Below, piece after piece: positions 49,190 through 59,442 of a DNA stretch of 61,209 nucleotides. Position numbers and translations under genes: made by a program. Source of the stretch: Amycolatopsis rubida (lineage in GTDB: Bacteria > Actinomycetota > Actinomycetes > Mycobacteriales > Pseudonocardiaceae); the NCBI RefSeq assembly GCF_900115345.1, contig NZ_FOWC01000027.1, forward strand, positions 1 through 61,209, read 5' to 3'. A model generated the notes under the pieces. It was not told where the DNA came from, searched no databases, and saw nothing but the letters and a program-made list of their open reading frames with translations. Numbering within the stretch: the stretch's first letter is position 1; each line of letters starts with the position of its first letter.

Positions 49190-52174
49190 GTGGCGACTCG
49201 GCCCCCGGTGAGCCTGAAGCTGTCCCGGCGCAGCCGGATCCTTCTCATCATCGCCGCGGTGATCGTGCTGGCCCTGCTGGCCGGCGTCCGGTTGCTCGAC
49301 ACCTACGTGGACTGGCTGTGGTTCGGCGAACTGCAGGCGCGTTCGGTGTTCACCACGCAGCTGGTCACCCGCGTCGTGCTCTTCCTCGCGGTCGGGTTGC
49401 TGGTCGGCGGGGCGCTGGCGGTCAGCCTGCTGATCGCCTACCGCACGCGCCCGGTGTTCGTGCCGGTATCCGGCCGCGACGACCCGCTGTCGCGCTACCG
49501 CTCGGTGATCGTCAGCCGGATCCGGCTGTTCGGCATCGGCATCCCGGTGCTCACCGGCGTCATCTCCGGAGCCTCGGCGAGCGGGGACTGGCAGACGATC
49601 CAGCTGTTCCTCAACGGCACCTCGTTCGGGCAGAAAGATCCCGAGTTCGGCATCGACCTCGGCTTCTACGCCTTCTCCCTGCCGTTCGTGAACTGGCTGC
49701 TCGGCTGGCTGTTCGTCACCGTCGTCGTCTCCTTCTTCGGCGCGCTGATCGCGCACTACATCTTCGGCGGCATCCGGCTCGCCGGCCGCGGCGGCCAGCT
49801 GGCCGGGCCGACGCGCGCGCAGCTCGCCATCACCGTCGGGCTTTTCGTGCTGCTGAAGGCGGTCGAGTACTTCTTCGACCGCTACAACCTGCTGCTGTCC
49901 GACCGGAACATGCCGCTGTTCAACGGCGCCACCTACACCGACCTCAACGCGGTGCTCCCGGCGAAGCTGATCCTGCTGTGCATTTCGGTGATCTGCGCGA
50001 TCGCCTTCTTCGCGGGCGCGTTCCTGCGGAATCTGCAGTTGCCGGCGATTTCGCTGGTCCTGCTGATCCTCTCCGGCGTACTGGTCGGCGTCGCCTGGCC
50101 AGCGATTCTCGACCAGTTCTCGGTCAAGCCGAACGCGAACGAGAAGGAAGCGCCGTCGATCCAGCGCAACATGGACGCGACGCGCGCGGCGTACGGCCTC
50201 ACCAACGTGAAGTACGAGCAGTACCCGGGCAAGACCGAAACCACCGCGGACGCGGTGAAGGCCGACACCGGCACGGTGTCCAACATCCGGCTGCTCGACC
50301 CGAACATCCTCAGCGACACCTTCACCCAGCGCGTCGGCCGCGAGAACTTCTACGGCTTCCCGTCCAAGCTGGACATCGACCGGTACACCATCGGCGGCAC
50401 CACGCAGGACTACATCGTGGCCGCCAAGGAAATGAAGACCGACGGGCTCACCGGGAACCAGAACAACTGGATCAACAAGCACATGGTCTACACGCACGGC
50501 AACGGCTTCGTGGCCGCGCCCGCGAACACGATCGACCGTGCGGTGAAGGATTCGAACTCCGACGGCGGCTACCCGATCGCCACCACGAGCGACACGAGCA
50601 ACCCCACCGGCGCGGGCTCGGTGAACGGCCAGCCGGGCATCAAGGTCGACCAGCCGCGGATCTACTACGGCGAGCTGACCAACCAGTCCGACTACTCGAT
50701 CGTCGGCGGCACGCCGGGCAAGGCCCCCGGCGAGTACGACACCGACAGTCAGCGCGGCTACCTCTACCAGGGCAAGGGCGGCGTCTCGCTCGACAACTGG
50801 TTCAACCGGCTGATGTTCGCCGCCGAGTACCGCGAACCGAAGATCCTCTTCTCCGACGCCATCGGCGACGGCTCGAAGATCATGTACAACCGCGAACCGC
50901 GCGACCGCGTCGCGAAGGTCGCCCCGTGGCTCACCCTCGACGGCGACCCGTACCCCGCCGTGGTCAACGGCCGCATCCAGTGGATCGTCGACGGCTACAC
51001 CACACTCGACAACTACCCGTACGCCCAGCAGACGCAGCTCGGCGAAGCGACCAACGACTCGCTCAACGGCGTCACCAAACAGGCGAACAACTCGATCAAC
51101 TACATCCGCAACTCGGTGAAGGCGACCGTCGACGCGTTCGACGGCACCGTCACCCTGTATTCGATCGACGACAACGAACCCGTGCTCAAAGCATGGGAGA
51201 AGGTGTTCCCGGGCATCGTCAAGCCCAGCTCGGAGATCTCGCCGGAACTGCGCTCGCACTTCCGCTACCCCGAGGACCTGTTCAAGATCCAGCGTGAACT
51301 GCTCGCCCGCTACCACGTGGACAGCCCGCAGGAGTTCTACGCGCAGCAGGCGTTCTGGAGCGTCCCGCAGGACCCGACCGAGGACGGCAGCTCCACCACG
51401 GCGGGCGCGAACGTCGCCAACCAGCCCGGGTACTACGTCCTCGCCAATGCCGCGGGCGAGGGCAGGCCGACGTTCCAGCTGACCAGCGCGCTCACCGGTC
51501 TGCAACGGCAATACCTTTCCGCCTGGATGTCCATCTCGTCCGATCCGGAGGACTACGGCACCATCCGCGTCCTGCGACTACCCCCGGCCAGCGGGGCCAA
51601 CCAGGTCGACGGGCCCGTCCAGGTGCAAAACCGGTTCCAGAGCGACCCCCGCGTCGCCCAGGACCGGACCTTGCTGAACAACCCCAACGTCATTCCCATT
51701 TACGGCAACCTGATCACGCTGCCGGTCGCGGACGGATTCCTCTACGTCGAACCCGTCTACATCCGCCAGCGAAACCAGCTGAGCTACCCGCAGCTGGCGC
51801 GCGTGCTCGTCTCCTACGGAGCCAAGATCGGCTTCGCGTCCACCCTCAACGAGGCACTCGACCAAGTCTTCGGCAAGGGCACCGGCGCGGCGGCGACCAC
51901 ACCGAAGGAAGGCGACTCAGGCACCACGCCGACCCCGCCGACCTCCAGCACCGCCACACCGCCGCCCAGCACCGGCGGCAGCAACCCGGCGCTGGACAAG
52001 GCGGTGTCCGACATCCAGGCCGCGCTCGCCAAACTCAAGGCAGCACAGCAATCCGGCAACTTCGCCGACCAAGGCGCGGCACTCTCCGCGCTCGACGCGG
52101 CCACCAAGGAATACAACTCCGCCAAACCCACGACGCCGCCCTCCACCGGGTCGACGTCCCAGCCCGGCGGGTGA
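49190..52174 (+). CDS. UPF0182 large membrane protein
   Basis: A 994-residue UPF0182 (COG1615) protein. Seven or more transmembrane helices fill about the first 310 residues, starting ILLIIAAVIVLALLAGVRLL. A large extracytoplasmic domain follows, with DNPYAQ-like and EPVYIRQRNQ blocks. The tail from about 905 is Thr/Pro/Ser-rich with a helical end (ALDKAVSDIQAALAKLKAAQ). The family is universal in actinobacteria, but its function is unknown. The GTG at 49190 is preceded by ACAGGAG at a good distance. Confidence 0.92.
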   Translation: MATRPPVSLKLSRRSRILLIIAAVIVLALLAGVRLLDTYVDWLWFGELQARSVFTTQLVTRVVLFLAVGLLVGGALAVSLLIAYRTRPVFVPVSGRDDPLSRYRSVIVSRIRLFGIGIPVLTGVISGASASGDWQTIQLFLNGTSFGQKDPEFGIDLGFYAFSLPFVNWLLGWLFVTVVVSFFGALIAHYIFGGIRLAGRGGQLAGPTRAQLAITVGLFVLLKAVEYFFDRYNLLLSDRNMPLFNGATYTDLNAVLPAKLILLCISVICAIAFFAGAFLRNLQLPAISLVLLILSGVLVGVAWPAILDQFSVKPNANEKEAPSIQRNMDATRAAYGLTNVKYEQYPGKTETTADAVKADTGTVSNIRLLDPNILSDTFTQRVGRENFYGFPSKLDIDRYTIGGTTQDYIVAAKEMKTDGLTGNQNNWINKHMVYTHGNGFVAAPANTIDRAVKDSNSDGGYPIATTSDTSNPTGAGSVNGQPGIKVDQPRIYYGELTNQSDYSIVGGTPGKAPGEYDTDSQRGYLYQGKGGVSLDNWFNRLMFAAEYREPKILFSDAIGDGSKIMYNREPRDRVAKVAPWLTLDGDPYPAVVNGRIQWIVDGYTTLDNYPYAQQTQLGEATNDSLNGVTKQANNSINYIRNSVKATVDAFDGTVTLYSIDDNEPVLKAWEKVFPGIVKPSSEISPELRSHFRYPEDLFKIQRELLARYHVDSPQEFYAQQAFWSVPQDPTEDGSSTTAGANVANQPGYYVLANAAGEGRPTFQLTSALTGLQRQYLSAWMSISSDPEDYGTIRVLRLPPASGANQVDGPVQVQNRFQSDPRVAQDRTLLNNPNVIPIYGNLITLPVADGFLYVEPVYIRQRNQLSYPQLARVLVSYGAKIGFASTLNEALDQVFGKGTGAAATTPKEGDSGTTPTPPTSSTATPPPSTGGSNPALDKAVSDIQAALAKLKAAQQSGNFADQGAALSALDAATKEYNSAKPTTPPSTGSTSQPGG

Positions 52175-52241
52175 CCTCGGTTACGTAATAGGCACCTGCT
52201 TTGCGCCCGCTCGAAACCAGGGCGTAAGGTAGGTCCTACGA

Positions 52242-52315
52242 CGCGGGGTGGAGCAGCTCGGTAGCTCGCTGGGCTCATAACCCAGAGGTCGCAGGTTCAA
52301 ATCCTGTCCCCGCTA
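52242..52315 (+). tRNA. Initiator tRNA-fMet (CAT), copy 1
   Basis: A 74-base cloverleaf starts CGCGGGGTGG and ends CCCCGCTA. The anticodon loop is CTCATAA (anticodon CAT). The anticodon stem holds three G:C pairs (GGG/CCC) and the 1:72 pair is a C-U mismatch, both initiator hallmarks. CCA is not encoded. A T-tailed hairpin follows at 52325. An identical copy lies 540 bases downstream. Confidence 0.97.
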
Positions 52316-52324
52316 CAGAGATGG

Positions 52325-52367
52325 GAGACCCGTCCTCGCGTAAAGCGCGAGGCGGGTCTCTTTCGTT
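52325..52367 (+). terminator. Intrinsic terminator after tRNA-fMet copy 1
   Basis: GAGACCCG and CCTCGCG (52325-52340, one bulged T) pair with CGCGAGG and CGGGTCTC (52346-52360). TTTCGTT follows. It is a good terminator for the first tRNA gene, so the two tRNA copies are probably separate transcripts. Confidence 0.85.
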
Positions 52368-52372
52368 GTGTC

Positions 52373-52434
52373 CTGGGGGTCGAACCCCCAGACCCCCGCC
52401 AGGGGGCTTGCCCCCTGGACCCCGTGTGGGGTCC
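52373..52434. other. Array of three short GC-rich hairpins
   Basis: Three perfect stems follow one another: CTGGGGGT/ACCCCCAG (52373-52391), CCAGGGGG/CCCCCTGG (52399-52418) and GGACCCC/GGGGTCC (52417-52434). Loops are three to four bases. Similar cassettes are familiar after genes in Streptomyces and Amycolatopsis, so it may be a dispersed element. Confidence 0.7.
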
Positions 52435-52855
52435 GGTTGGGTGGGCGGGCTCGTTTTTGGTTTTTGGTTTTTGGTTCGTGGGGTTTGGCTCTTGCTGAGT
52501 GTGTGCCGATGTCTCTGGGTGGGTTTGCCTCGGGAGGCTGGAAGGCGGTCTCTTGTGCTGGGGTGTGGGGTTGCCCGGCGGGCAGCGGTGTTGCTTGTCT
52601 TGGGGGTTTGGGTTGGTGGCTTCTGGGGGGGGACAGGTTTAGACCTTTGTTGTTGTCTTGGGTAGAGGGTCGGGAAGCGTTGGGGGCGTTGGAATATTCC
52701 GGTGTGGGGTGTGGTGTTTTTTCGGTGGGTGTGGGCTTTTGGGCGGGGGGTGTGCGGGCTGGACGGGCGGGGAGGGTGTTTTTGCTGGTGAAGGGGGGTT
52801 TGAGGGGGTGGTGTCAGTGCGGAAATTGGGGGGTGTAGTGTTGTTTTCACAACGA
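52435..52855. other. Strongly G/T-rich spacer without a gene
   Basis: For about 420 bases the plus strand is built mostly of G and T, with very few A or C. Open frames exist, but their products are Gly/Val/Trp/Leu strings or, on the other strand, Pro/Thr/Lys strings, with no fold. Composition differs sharply from all neighbours. Confidence 0.7.
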
Positions 52856-52929
52856 CGCGGGGTGGAGCAGCTCGGTAGCTCGCTGGGCTCATAACCCAGA
52901 GGTCGCAGGTTCAAATCCTGTCCCCGCTA
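52856..52929 (+). tRNA. Initiator tRNA-fMet (CAT), copy 2
   Basis: Identical over all 74 bases to the copy at 52242-52315, including the three-G:C anticodon stem and C1-U72 mismatch. The four bases before it (ACGA) are also shared. A T-tailed terminator follows at 52940. Confidence 0.97.
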
Positions 52930-52939
52930 CTGGAAAACC

Positions 52940-52979
52940 AGCCGGGGTTCGTGCGGATGCACGGGCCCCGGCTTTTTTT
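52940..52979 (+). terminator. Intrinsic terminator after tRNA-fMet copy 2
   Basis: AGCCGGGG (52940-52947) pairs with CCCCGGCT (52966-52973), with an inner CGTGC/GCACG stem. Seven Ts (52973-52979) follow. A textbook Rho-independent terminator. Confidence 0.9.
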
Positions 52980-53169
52980 GTGCGCCATTTGGCCGTCGCT
53001 CGGGTGGTGGTTGCGGCGCGGTGATCGTTTCGGCGGTGGTTGCTCAGAGTGGCAGAGTCTATTGTGGACATACCTGCGGACTGGGCTGTTAGAGGGGTTG
53101 CCGCTGGCCACAATGGACTGATTCGTGACCACTGTGGACACAGCGGCGGATAAGTGGGACCGTAGAGGG

Positions 53170-53670
53170 GTGTCCGAATTGAATGCAACCGCCGCCGCTC
53201 TGCTCGGTCTGCTCCACGACGGCCCCGCCACCGGCGGGCAGCTCGTCTCGGGCGCCGACGAGCGCTTCGGCGCCTTCTTCAGTGTCACCCGCAGCCAGGT
53301 CTACCGCGAGCTCCCGGCGCTCTCGAAAGAGGGTCTCGTCCGGCTCGGCAAGCAGGGACCCCGTTCGAGCCAGCAGTACGTGCTCACCGCGGCAGGCAAG
53401 AAGGCCTTCAAGACGTGGCTCACGTCCGAGGCCGGACCCGACCACCTGCGCAGCCCGCTCATCCTGCGGCTCGTGCACGCCGGCTCCCTGACGGCCAAGC
53501 AGCGCGGCGCCCTGCTCGACAGCGCCCGCACCACCTACCAGGCCCAGCTCGAAGAGGCCAAGAACGCCACCAAGACCGCCGACGGCCCCTACGCCAAGGC
53601 CGTCGCCGAGTTCGCCCAGGCGCAGGCCAAGGCCGCCCTGAAGCTGCTCGACTCGATCCCGCAGGCCTGA
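53170..53670 (+). CDS. PadR family transcriptional regulator
   Basis: A 166-residue PadR protein. The winged helix includes LNATAAALLGLLHDGPATGG and FSVTRSQVYRELPALSKEGL, and the C-terminal dimer part is an Ala/Lys/Glu-rich helix. I prefer the GTG at 53170 (VSELNATAAALLG), which gives the usual family start; an in-frame GTG at 53125 would add 15 residues. No divergent target gene is evident. An intrinsic terminator follows, separating it from prfB. Confidence 0.85.
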   Translation: MSELNATAAALLGLLHDGPATGGQLVSGADERFGAFFSVTRSQVYRELPALSKEGLVRLGKQGPRSSQQYVLTAAGKKAFKTWLTSEAGPDHLRSPLILRLVHAGSLTAKQRGALLDSARTTYQAQLEEAKNATKTADGPYAKAVAEFAQAQAKAALKLLDSIPQA

Positions 53671-53683
53671 GCGCCGCCCCGGC

Positions 53684-53716
53684 CCCACGACCGGTTCGCG
53701 ACCGGTCGTGGGTTTT
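53684..53716 (+). terminator. Intrinsic terminator between padR-like gene and prfB
   Basis: CCCACGACCGGT (53684-53695) pairs perfectly with ACCGGTCGTGGG (53701-53712) around TCGCG. TTTT follows. It lies 19 bases upstream of the prfB start, so the prfB promoter must overlap or follow it. Confidence 0.85.
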
Positions 53717-53734
53717 GCCGTAACCTTGTCCGAC

Positions 53735-54838
<1,104 letters not shown>

Positions 54839-54936
54839 TCCGCACGACGGCCCCGACCCGGGCCGGGACGAGGCGCGGGTCACCCAAGGCACCGGCAACC
54901 CGGGCTTAACGGGGCCCATGGGTAGGATGCCGAATC

Positions 54937-55626
54937 GTGATCCGGCTCGAAGAGGTTTCCAAGGTCTACAAGACCTCGACCCGTCCCGCCCTCGAACGGG
55001 TGTCGGTCGAGATCGACAAGGGTGAGTTCGTCTTCCTCATCGGCCCGTCCGGTTCCGGGAAGTCGACGTTCCTGCGGCTGCTGCTGCGCGAAGAGGTGCC
55101 CTCCAAGGGCCGGGTCATGGTGTCGAACTTCGACGTCGCCAAACTCGCCCGGCGCCGGGTCCCCCGCCTGCGCCAGACCATCGGCTGCGTGTTCCAGGAC
55201 TTCCGGCTGCTGGCCAACAAAACCGTCGCGGAAAACGTCGCGTTCGCCCTTGAGGTCATCGGGAAACCGCGGCCCACGATCCGCAAGGTCGTGCCCGAGG
55301 TGCTCGAACTCGTCGGCCTCGACGGCAAAGCCGACCGGCTGCCCAACGAGCTCTCCGGCGGCGAGCAGCAGCGCGTCGCGATCGCCCGCGCGTTCGTGAA
55401 CCGCCCGCTCGTGCTGCTCGCCGACGAGCCCACCGGGAACCTCGACCCGGACACCAGCCAGGACATCATGCTGCTGCTGGAGCGGATCAACCGCACCGGC
55501 ACCACCGTGCTGATGGCCACGCACGACCATTCCATCGTGGACTCGATGCGGCGCCGCGTCGTCGAGCTGCAGCTCGGTCGCGTGATCCGCGACGACGCCA
55601 GGGGCGTCTACGGCATCGGCCGCTGA
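54937..55626 (+). CDS. ftsE: Cell-division ABC transporter ATPase FtsE
   Basis: A 229-residue ATPase. Walker A is GPSGSGKST (36-44), the Q-loop is VFQDFRLL near 87, the signature is LSGGEQQRVAIARA (139-152), and Walker B is LLADEPTGNLD. FtsE drives the FtsX membrane partner to activate septal peptidoglycan hydrolases. The GTG at 54937 is used. ftsX follows 51 bases later. Confidence 0.95.
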   Translation: MIRLEEVSKVYKTSTRPALERVSVEIDKGEFVFLIGPSGSGKSTFLRLLLREEVPSKGRVMVSNFDVAKLARRRVPRLRQTIGCVFQDFRLLANKTVAENVAFALEVIGKPRPTIRKVVPEVLELVGLDGKADRLPNELSGGEQQRVAIARAFVNRPLVLLADEPTGNLDPDTSQDIMLLLERINRTGTTVLMATHDHSIVDSMRRRVVELQLGRVIRDDARGVYGIGR

Positions 55627-55677
55627 CGCCCTCCGCCCCCGCCCTTTCCCGCCCCGAACCAAGGAATCACGAGAGCG

Positions 55678-56571
55678 ATGCGTGCCAGTTTCGTCTTCAG
55701 CGAGGTCGTCACCGGTTTGCGCCGGAACGTCACGATGACCATCGCGATGATCCTCACCACCGCGGTCTCGCTCGCCATGCTCGGCGGCGGTCTGCTCGCC
55801 GTGCGCACGATCGACAAGATGAAGGCGAACTTCCTCGCCGAAGTCGAGGTTTCGGTCGCGCTGGTCGACGACGTGAGCGCGAACGACAAGAACTGCACGC
55901 AGGCGCTCTGCAACGGGCTCCGCCAGTCGCTGCAGAACAACCCCGGCGTCGAATCGGTCGTGTACGAGAACCGCGACCAGGCCTACGACCGGTTCAAGAA
56001 GATCTTCGCGAGCCAGCCCGAGCTGCTCGAACTGACCGGCCCGGAGGCACTGCCCGCGTCGCTGCAGGTGAAGCTGAAGGACCCGGACCGGTCCGACGCG
56101 ATCATCAAGCAGTACACCGGCCAGCCCGGCGTCAAGAAGGTCGACGACCAGAAGAAGTTCCTCGACCGCGTGTTCAACGTCTTCAACGGCGTCCGGAACA
56201 TCGCGTTCGTGATGGCGCTCATCATGGCCGTCGCCGCCCTGCTGCTGATCGCGAACACCATTCAGGTTTCGGCGTTCACGAGGCGGACGGAAGTCGGCAT
56301 CATGCGCCTGGTGGGCGCGACGCGGTGGTATACCCAGCTGCCGTTCCTCCTGGAGGCGGTGGTCGCCGGCACGGTCGGCGCCGTGCTCGGGGTGGTGTTC
56401 CTGCTTCTGACGAAGCTGTCCTTCCTCGACACGGTCTTCACCGGCGAAGTGTTCCCGCAGATCACCACGCTTGAGGTGCTGTTCCCGGTGGCGCCGATCC
56501 TGCTGGCGGTGTCGATCGTGATCTCGGCGATCACCGGGTACGTCACGCTGCGCCTGTACGTGCGGCACTAG
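55678..56571 (+). CDS. ftsX: Cell-division ABC transporter permease FtsX
   Basis: A 297-residue membrane protein with four helices. Helix 1 is near 22-42, a large extracytoplasmic domain spans about 45-170, and three C-terminal helices follow (for example NIAFVMALIMAVAALLLIAN). It contains two cysteines in the outer domain (NDKNCTQALCNG), a pattern seen in actinobacterial FtsX. It couples FtsE ATP hydrolysis to activation of cell-wall hydrolases. The ATG at 55678 lies downstream of a GAGAGCG ribosome-binding region. Confidence 0.94.
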   Translation: MRASFVFSEVVTGLRRNVTMTIAMILTTAVSLAMLGGGLLAVRTIDKMKANFLAEVEVSVALVDDVSANDKNCTQALCNGLRQSLQNNPGVESVVYENRDQAYDRFKKIFASQPELLELTGPEALPASLQVKLKDPDRSDAIIKQYTGQPGVKKVDDQKKFLDRVFNVFNGVRNIAFVMALIMAVAALLLIANTIQVSAFTRRTEVGIMRLVGATRWYTQLPFLLEAVVAGTVGAVLGVVFLLLTKLSFLDTVFTGEVFPQITTLEVLFPVAPILLAVSIVISAITGYVTLRLYVRH

Positions 56572-56623
56572 CGGAGAAGAAATCGGCTGCTCGCCGTCGG
56601 ACACATCACGTAAAGTGGTCGGT

Positions 56624-57106
56624 ATGCCCAAGGAACGTGGACAGAAGGTCATCGCGTCGAACCGCAAGGCCCGGCACGATTACTCCATCCTGGACACCTA
56701 CGAGGCCGGGATGGTGCTGCAGGGCACCGAGGTGAAGAGCCTGCGGGCGGGCAAAGCCTCCCTTGTGGACGCGTTCGCGACGGTGGACGACGGCGAGGTG
56801 TGGCTGCGCAACGTCCACATCCCCGAGTACACCCAGGGCACCTGGACCAACCACATGCCGCGGCGCACGCGGAAACTGCTGCTGCACCGGCGCGAGATCG
56901 AACGGCTCATCGGCAAGACCAAGGAAAGCGGTCTGTCGCTCGTGCCGCTGTCGATGTACTTCAAGGACGGCAAGGTCAAGGTCGAGATCGCGCTGGCCCG
57001 AGGCAAGAAGGCCTACGACAAGCGGCAGTCGCTCGCCAAACGCGACGCGCAGAAGGACATCAGCCGCGCGATGGGGCGGGCGTTGAAGGGCCGGTTCACG
57101 GAGTGA
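56624..57106 (+). CDS. smpB: SsrA-binding protein
   Basis: A 160-residue SmpB, the partner of tmRNA in rescue of stalled ribosomes. Family blocks are VIASNRKARHDYSILDTYEA, GTEVKSLRAGKASLVDAF and KDGKVKVEIALARGKKAYDK. The basic C-terminal tail that inserts in the mRNA channel is present. The ATG at 56624 is the natural start. I find no tmRNA gene (ssrA) in the window, although it often lies nearby. The stop overlaps the next gene as GTGA. Confidence 0.96.
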   Translation: MPKERGQKVIASNRKARHDYSILDTYEAGMVLQGTEVKSLRAGKASLVDAFATVDDGEVWLRNVHIPEYTQGTWTNHMPRRTRKLLLHRREIERLIGKTKESGLSLVPLSMYFKDGKVKVEIALARGKKAYDKRQSLAKRDAQKDISRAMGRALKGRFTE

Positions 57107-57999
57107 GCGCGGGTCCGGCCACCGACGCCGACGTCCCGGGCTGGATCGCCGGGCTCGGCCTCGACGGGATCGTCGACCTGCACGTCCACTTCCTGCCGAA
57201 GCCCGTGCTGGACAAGGTGTGGGCCTATTTCGACCGCGCCGAGCAGCACTACGGCAGGCCGTGGCCGATCCACTACCGCACGCCCGAGCCGGAGCGGATC
57301 GACACGCTGCGCGCGCTGGGCGTGAAAGCCTTCGCGCCGCTGGTGTATCCGCACAAGCCGGGCATGGCCGAGTGGCTCACCTCGTGGGTGCTGGATTTCG
57401 CCGAACAGGTGCCGGAAGCGGTGCCCACCGGCACGTTCTACCCGGAGCCGGGCGCTGCTTCCTATGTGGACAGTGCGGTGCGCGCGGGAGCCCGATGTTT
57501 CAAGGCGCACGTGCAGGTCGGGGCGTACGACCCGCGGGACGAGCTGCTTGACCCGGTGTGGGGCTCGCTCTCCGAAGCGGGCGTGCCGGTGGTGATCCAC
57601 TGTGGACACGGACCGTTGCGCGGCGACTTCACCGGGCTTGAGGTGTTCGAGGAAGTCCTGCGACGGCATCCGCGGCTCACCGCCGTCCTCGCGCACGCGG
57701 CGATGCCGCAGTTCACCACCGCGTTCGAGCTGATGGCGCGCTACCCGCGAGTGCATCTCGACACCACCATGGTCGGCGTGCCGTTCGCGGAGGCGATGTC
57801 GCCGCTGCCGCCGGACTGGACGGCCCGGTTGGCGGAGGTGGGCGACCGCGTCGTCCTCGGCACCGACTTCCCGAACATCCCGTACTCCTACGCCACCCAG
57901 CTGCGGGCGATCGCGGGCTGGGCGGCCGACGATCGCCTTGGCGAGCCGTTCCTGCGGGCGGTGCTGCACGACACCCCCGCGAAGCTCCTCAGCGTTTGA
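57103..57999 (+). CDS. Amidohydrolase family protein (ACMSD-like TIM barrel)
   Basis: A 298-residue metal-dependent hydrolase of the amidohydrolase-2 group. Metal ligands are His27 and His29 (VDLHVHFLPK), with a histidine in VVIHCGHGP and the aspartate in VLGTDFPNIPY. Members decarboxylate or hydrolyse aromatic or amide substrates; specificity is not clear. The GTG start overlaps the smpB stop, so the gene is cotranscribed with the ftsEX-smpB block. It overlaps the convergent acyltransferase gene by 11 bases. Confidence 0.85.
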   Translation: MSAGPATDADVPGWIAGLGLDGIVDLHVHFLPKPVLDKVWAYFDRAEQHYGRPWPIHYRTPEPERIDTLRALGVKAFAPLVYPHKPGMAEWLTSWVLDFAEQVPEAVPTGTFYPEPGAASYVDSAVRAGARCFKAHVQVGAYDPRDELLDPVWGSLSEAGVPVVIHCGHGPLRGDFTGLEVFEEVLRRHPRLTAVLAHAAMPQFTTAFELMARYPRVHLDTTMVGVPFAEAMSPLPPDWTARLAEVGDRVVLGTDFPNIPYSYATQLRAIAGWAADDRLGEPFLRAVLHDTPAKLLSV

Positions 58000-59290
58000 C
58001 CGCCGCGAGAGCCCGGCGCCGCGGCATCGACATCTGACGTCCGGCCAGCGTGTACCCGGCCGCGACCAGCGCCACCCACGGCAGCGGACCGGTCAGCAGG
58101 CTGTCGCTCAGCGGGGCGAACCCGTGCGCGGCCAGTCCCAGGAGACCGCCGGAGGCGAGCAGGCCCGCCAGCACCAGCTGCGGCGTCCGCGCGGTCACCA
58201 CCAGGCCGTCCGGCTGCGTCTCGAAGCGCTCGAACAGGCGCAGCAGGCCCAGCAGCACCGCGCCGCACACGGCGAACCAGGCGGGTGCCATGAGCAACCA
58301 CATCGACGTACCGGGGGCCGGCGTCGAGTAGCCGAGGCCGAACACGGTCACTCCGGAAACGACGACCAGCGCCGGCATGTGCCAGAGATAGACCGACATG
58401 AACCGCGGACTGAGCCAGCTGAGCGCCGCGGTGACGCGGGGGAGCGAGACGAGCTTCTCGCGGAACGCCAGCAGGAACCCGATCTGGCCGAGCGCGAGGA
58501 ACAGCAGCAGGACGGTGGGCGGGCTCATGTTGGACACCGGCGCGCCGGGCATGCCGATCATGCTCGCCGGGTACGGACCGAACGCGACCAGCAGCGCCGT
58601 CATCCCGAAACCGGCGGCGGACACGGCGAGCGCGGCGCGGCGGCTGAGCGAGCCGAGGCGGCCTTCGACGTAGTGGAAACCGAGCTGGTGCACGGCGACC
58701 CAGACGATGACGGCGTTGGCGTATCCGATCATTCCGAGGTCGGAGAACCGTGCCACGTCAACGAGAACGCCCAGTCCGGCCAGTACCGCCGGAACCGCGA
58801 GACCCCAGCGGCGGTGTGCGGCGACCATCAACGGCGTGAGCAGCACGGTGAGCAGGTAGACCGAGAGGAACCAGAGCAGTTGCGCGGCGATCGCGCTGGC
58901 CACCTGGACCGGTTGCGGCGGAACTCCCATGCCGTGCAACAGATCCGGCACGACGAGCCACACCGCCATCAGCGGCAGCACCGGAACGAGCAGCCGTCGA
59001 ACGCGTCCGGCGAACCAGGCGCGAGTGGATTCCGCGCGGCGCAACGAGATCAGGTTCGCCGCACCGCCGGCGAAGAAGACGAGGGGCATGACTTGCGACG
59101 CCCAGGTGATGATCCACCAGCCAGGTGTCGCGAGGGCATTGCCGGTGACGAGAGTGTTGCCGGAGAAGGAAAGCACCGGCATCGTCCAGTGCTGCGCGAC
59201 CACCGCGAGGATCGCTCCGGCGCGTACCACGTCGAGAAATCTGTCTCGGGTCGCCCTGGTGCCGCGGGTCGGCAGCTGGCTCGTCGTCAT
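57989..59290 (-). CDS. Acyltransferase-3 family membrane protein
   Basis: A 433-residue protein with about ten transmembrane helices. The N-terminal RDRFLDVVRAGAILAVVAQH contains the conserved arginine-and-histidine start of the family, and FFAGGAANLISLRR follows. It would transfer an acyl group to a cell-surface or exported carbohydrate or lipid; the substrate is unknown. The ATG at 59290 gives the usual short cytosolic lead. Its 3' end overlaps the convergent amidohydrolase gene. Confidence 0.87.
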   Translation of the reverse strand: MTTSQLPTRGTRATRDRFLDVVRAGAILAVVAQHWTMPVLSFSGNTLVTGNALATPGWWIITWASQVMPLVFFAGGAANLISLRRAESTRAWFAGRVRRLLVPVLPLMAVWLVVPDLLHGMGVPPQPVQVASAIAAQLLWFLSVYLLTVLLTPLMVAAHRRWGLAVPAVLAGLGVLVDVARFSDLGMIGYANAVIVWVAVHQLGFHYVEGRLGSLSRRAALAVSAAGFGMTALLVAFGPYPASMIGMPGAPVSNMSPPTVLLLFLALGQIGFLLAFREKLVSLPRVTAALSWLSPRFMSVYLWHMPALVVVSGVTVFGLGYSTPAPGTSMWLLMAPAWFAVCGAVLLGLLRLFERFETQPDGLVVTARTPQLVLAGLLASGGLLGLAAHGFAPLSDSLLTGPLPWVALVAAGYTLAGRQMSMPRRRALAAVKR

Positions 59291-59394
59291 GCTGAAGAGC
59301 CTGTCGGTTCCCCGGCTCGGAAACAGCGGGGGAGACCACCGAAAAGGGGGTCGGGGCAGCAGGGGGAGCGAGGTGGGGTTTGCCCTACCACGGT

Positions 59395-59442
59395 TCTCGT
59401 GAGTGTTGGTGCCGGTGAGAACCGGCACCAACACTCACGAGA
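59395..59442. terminator. Perfect 22-bp inverted repeat hairpin
   Basis: The 22-base arm starting TCTCGTGAGTGTTGG at 59395-59416 pairs perfectly with 59421-59442 around GAGA. The right arm overlaps the last codons of the small gene at 59435-59653. It would end that transcript before the acyltransferase gene. There is no T tract, and the length is unusual. Confidence 0.7.

Noticed and set aside
52242..52929. Integrative element between att-like tRNA copies
   Set aside because: Both tRNA genes are complete and no integrase, excisionase or cargo gene lies between them.
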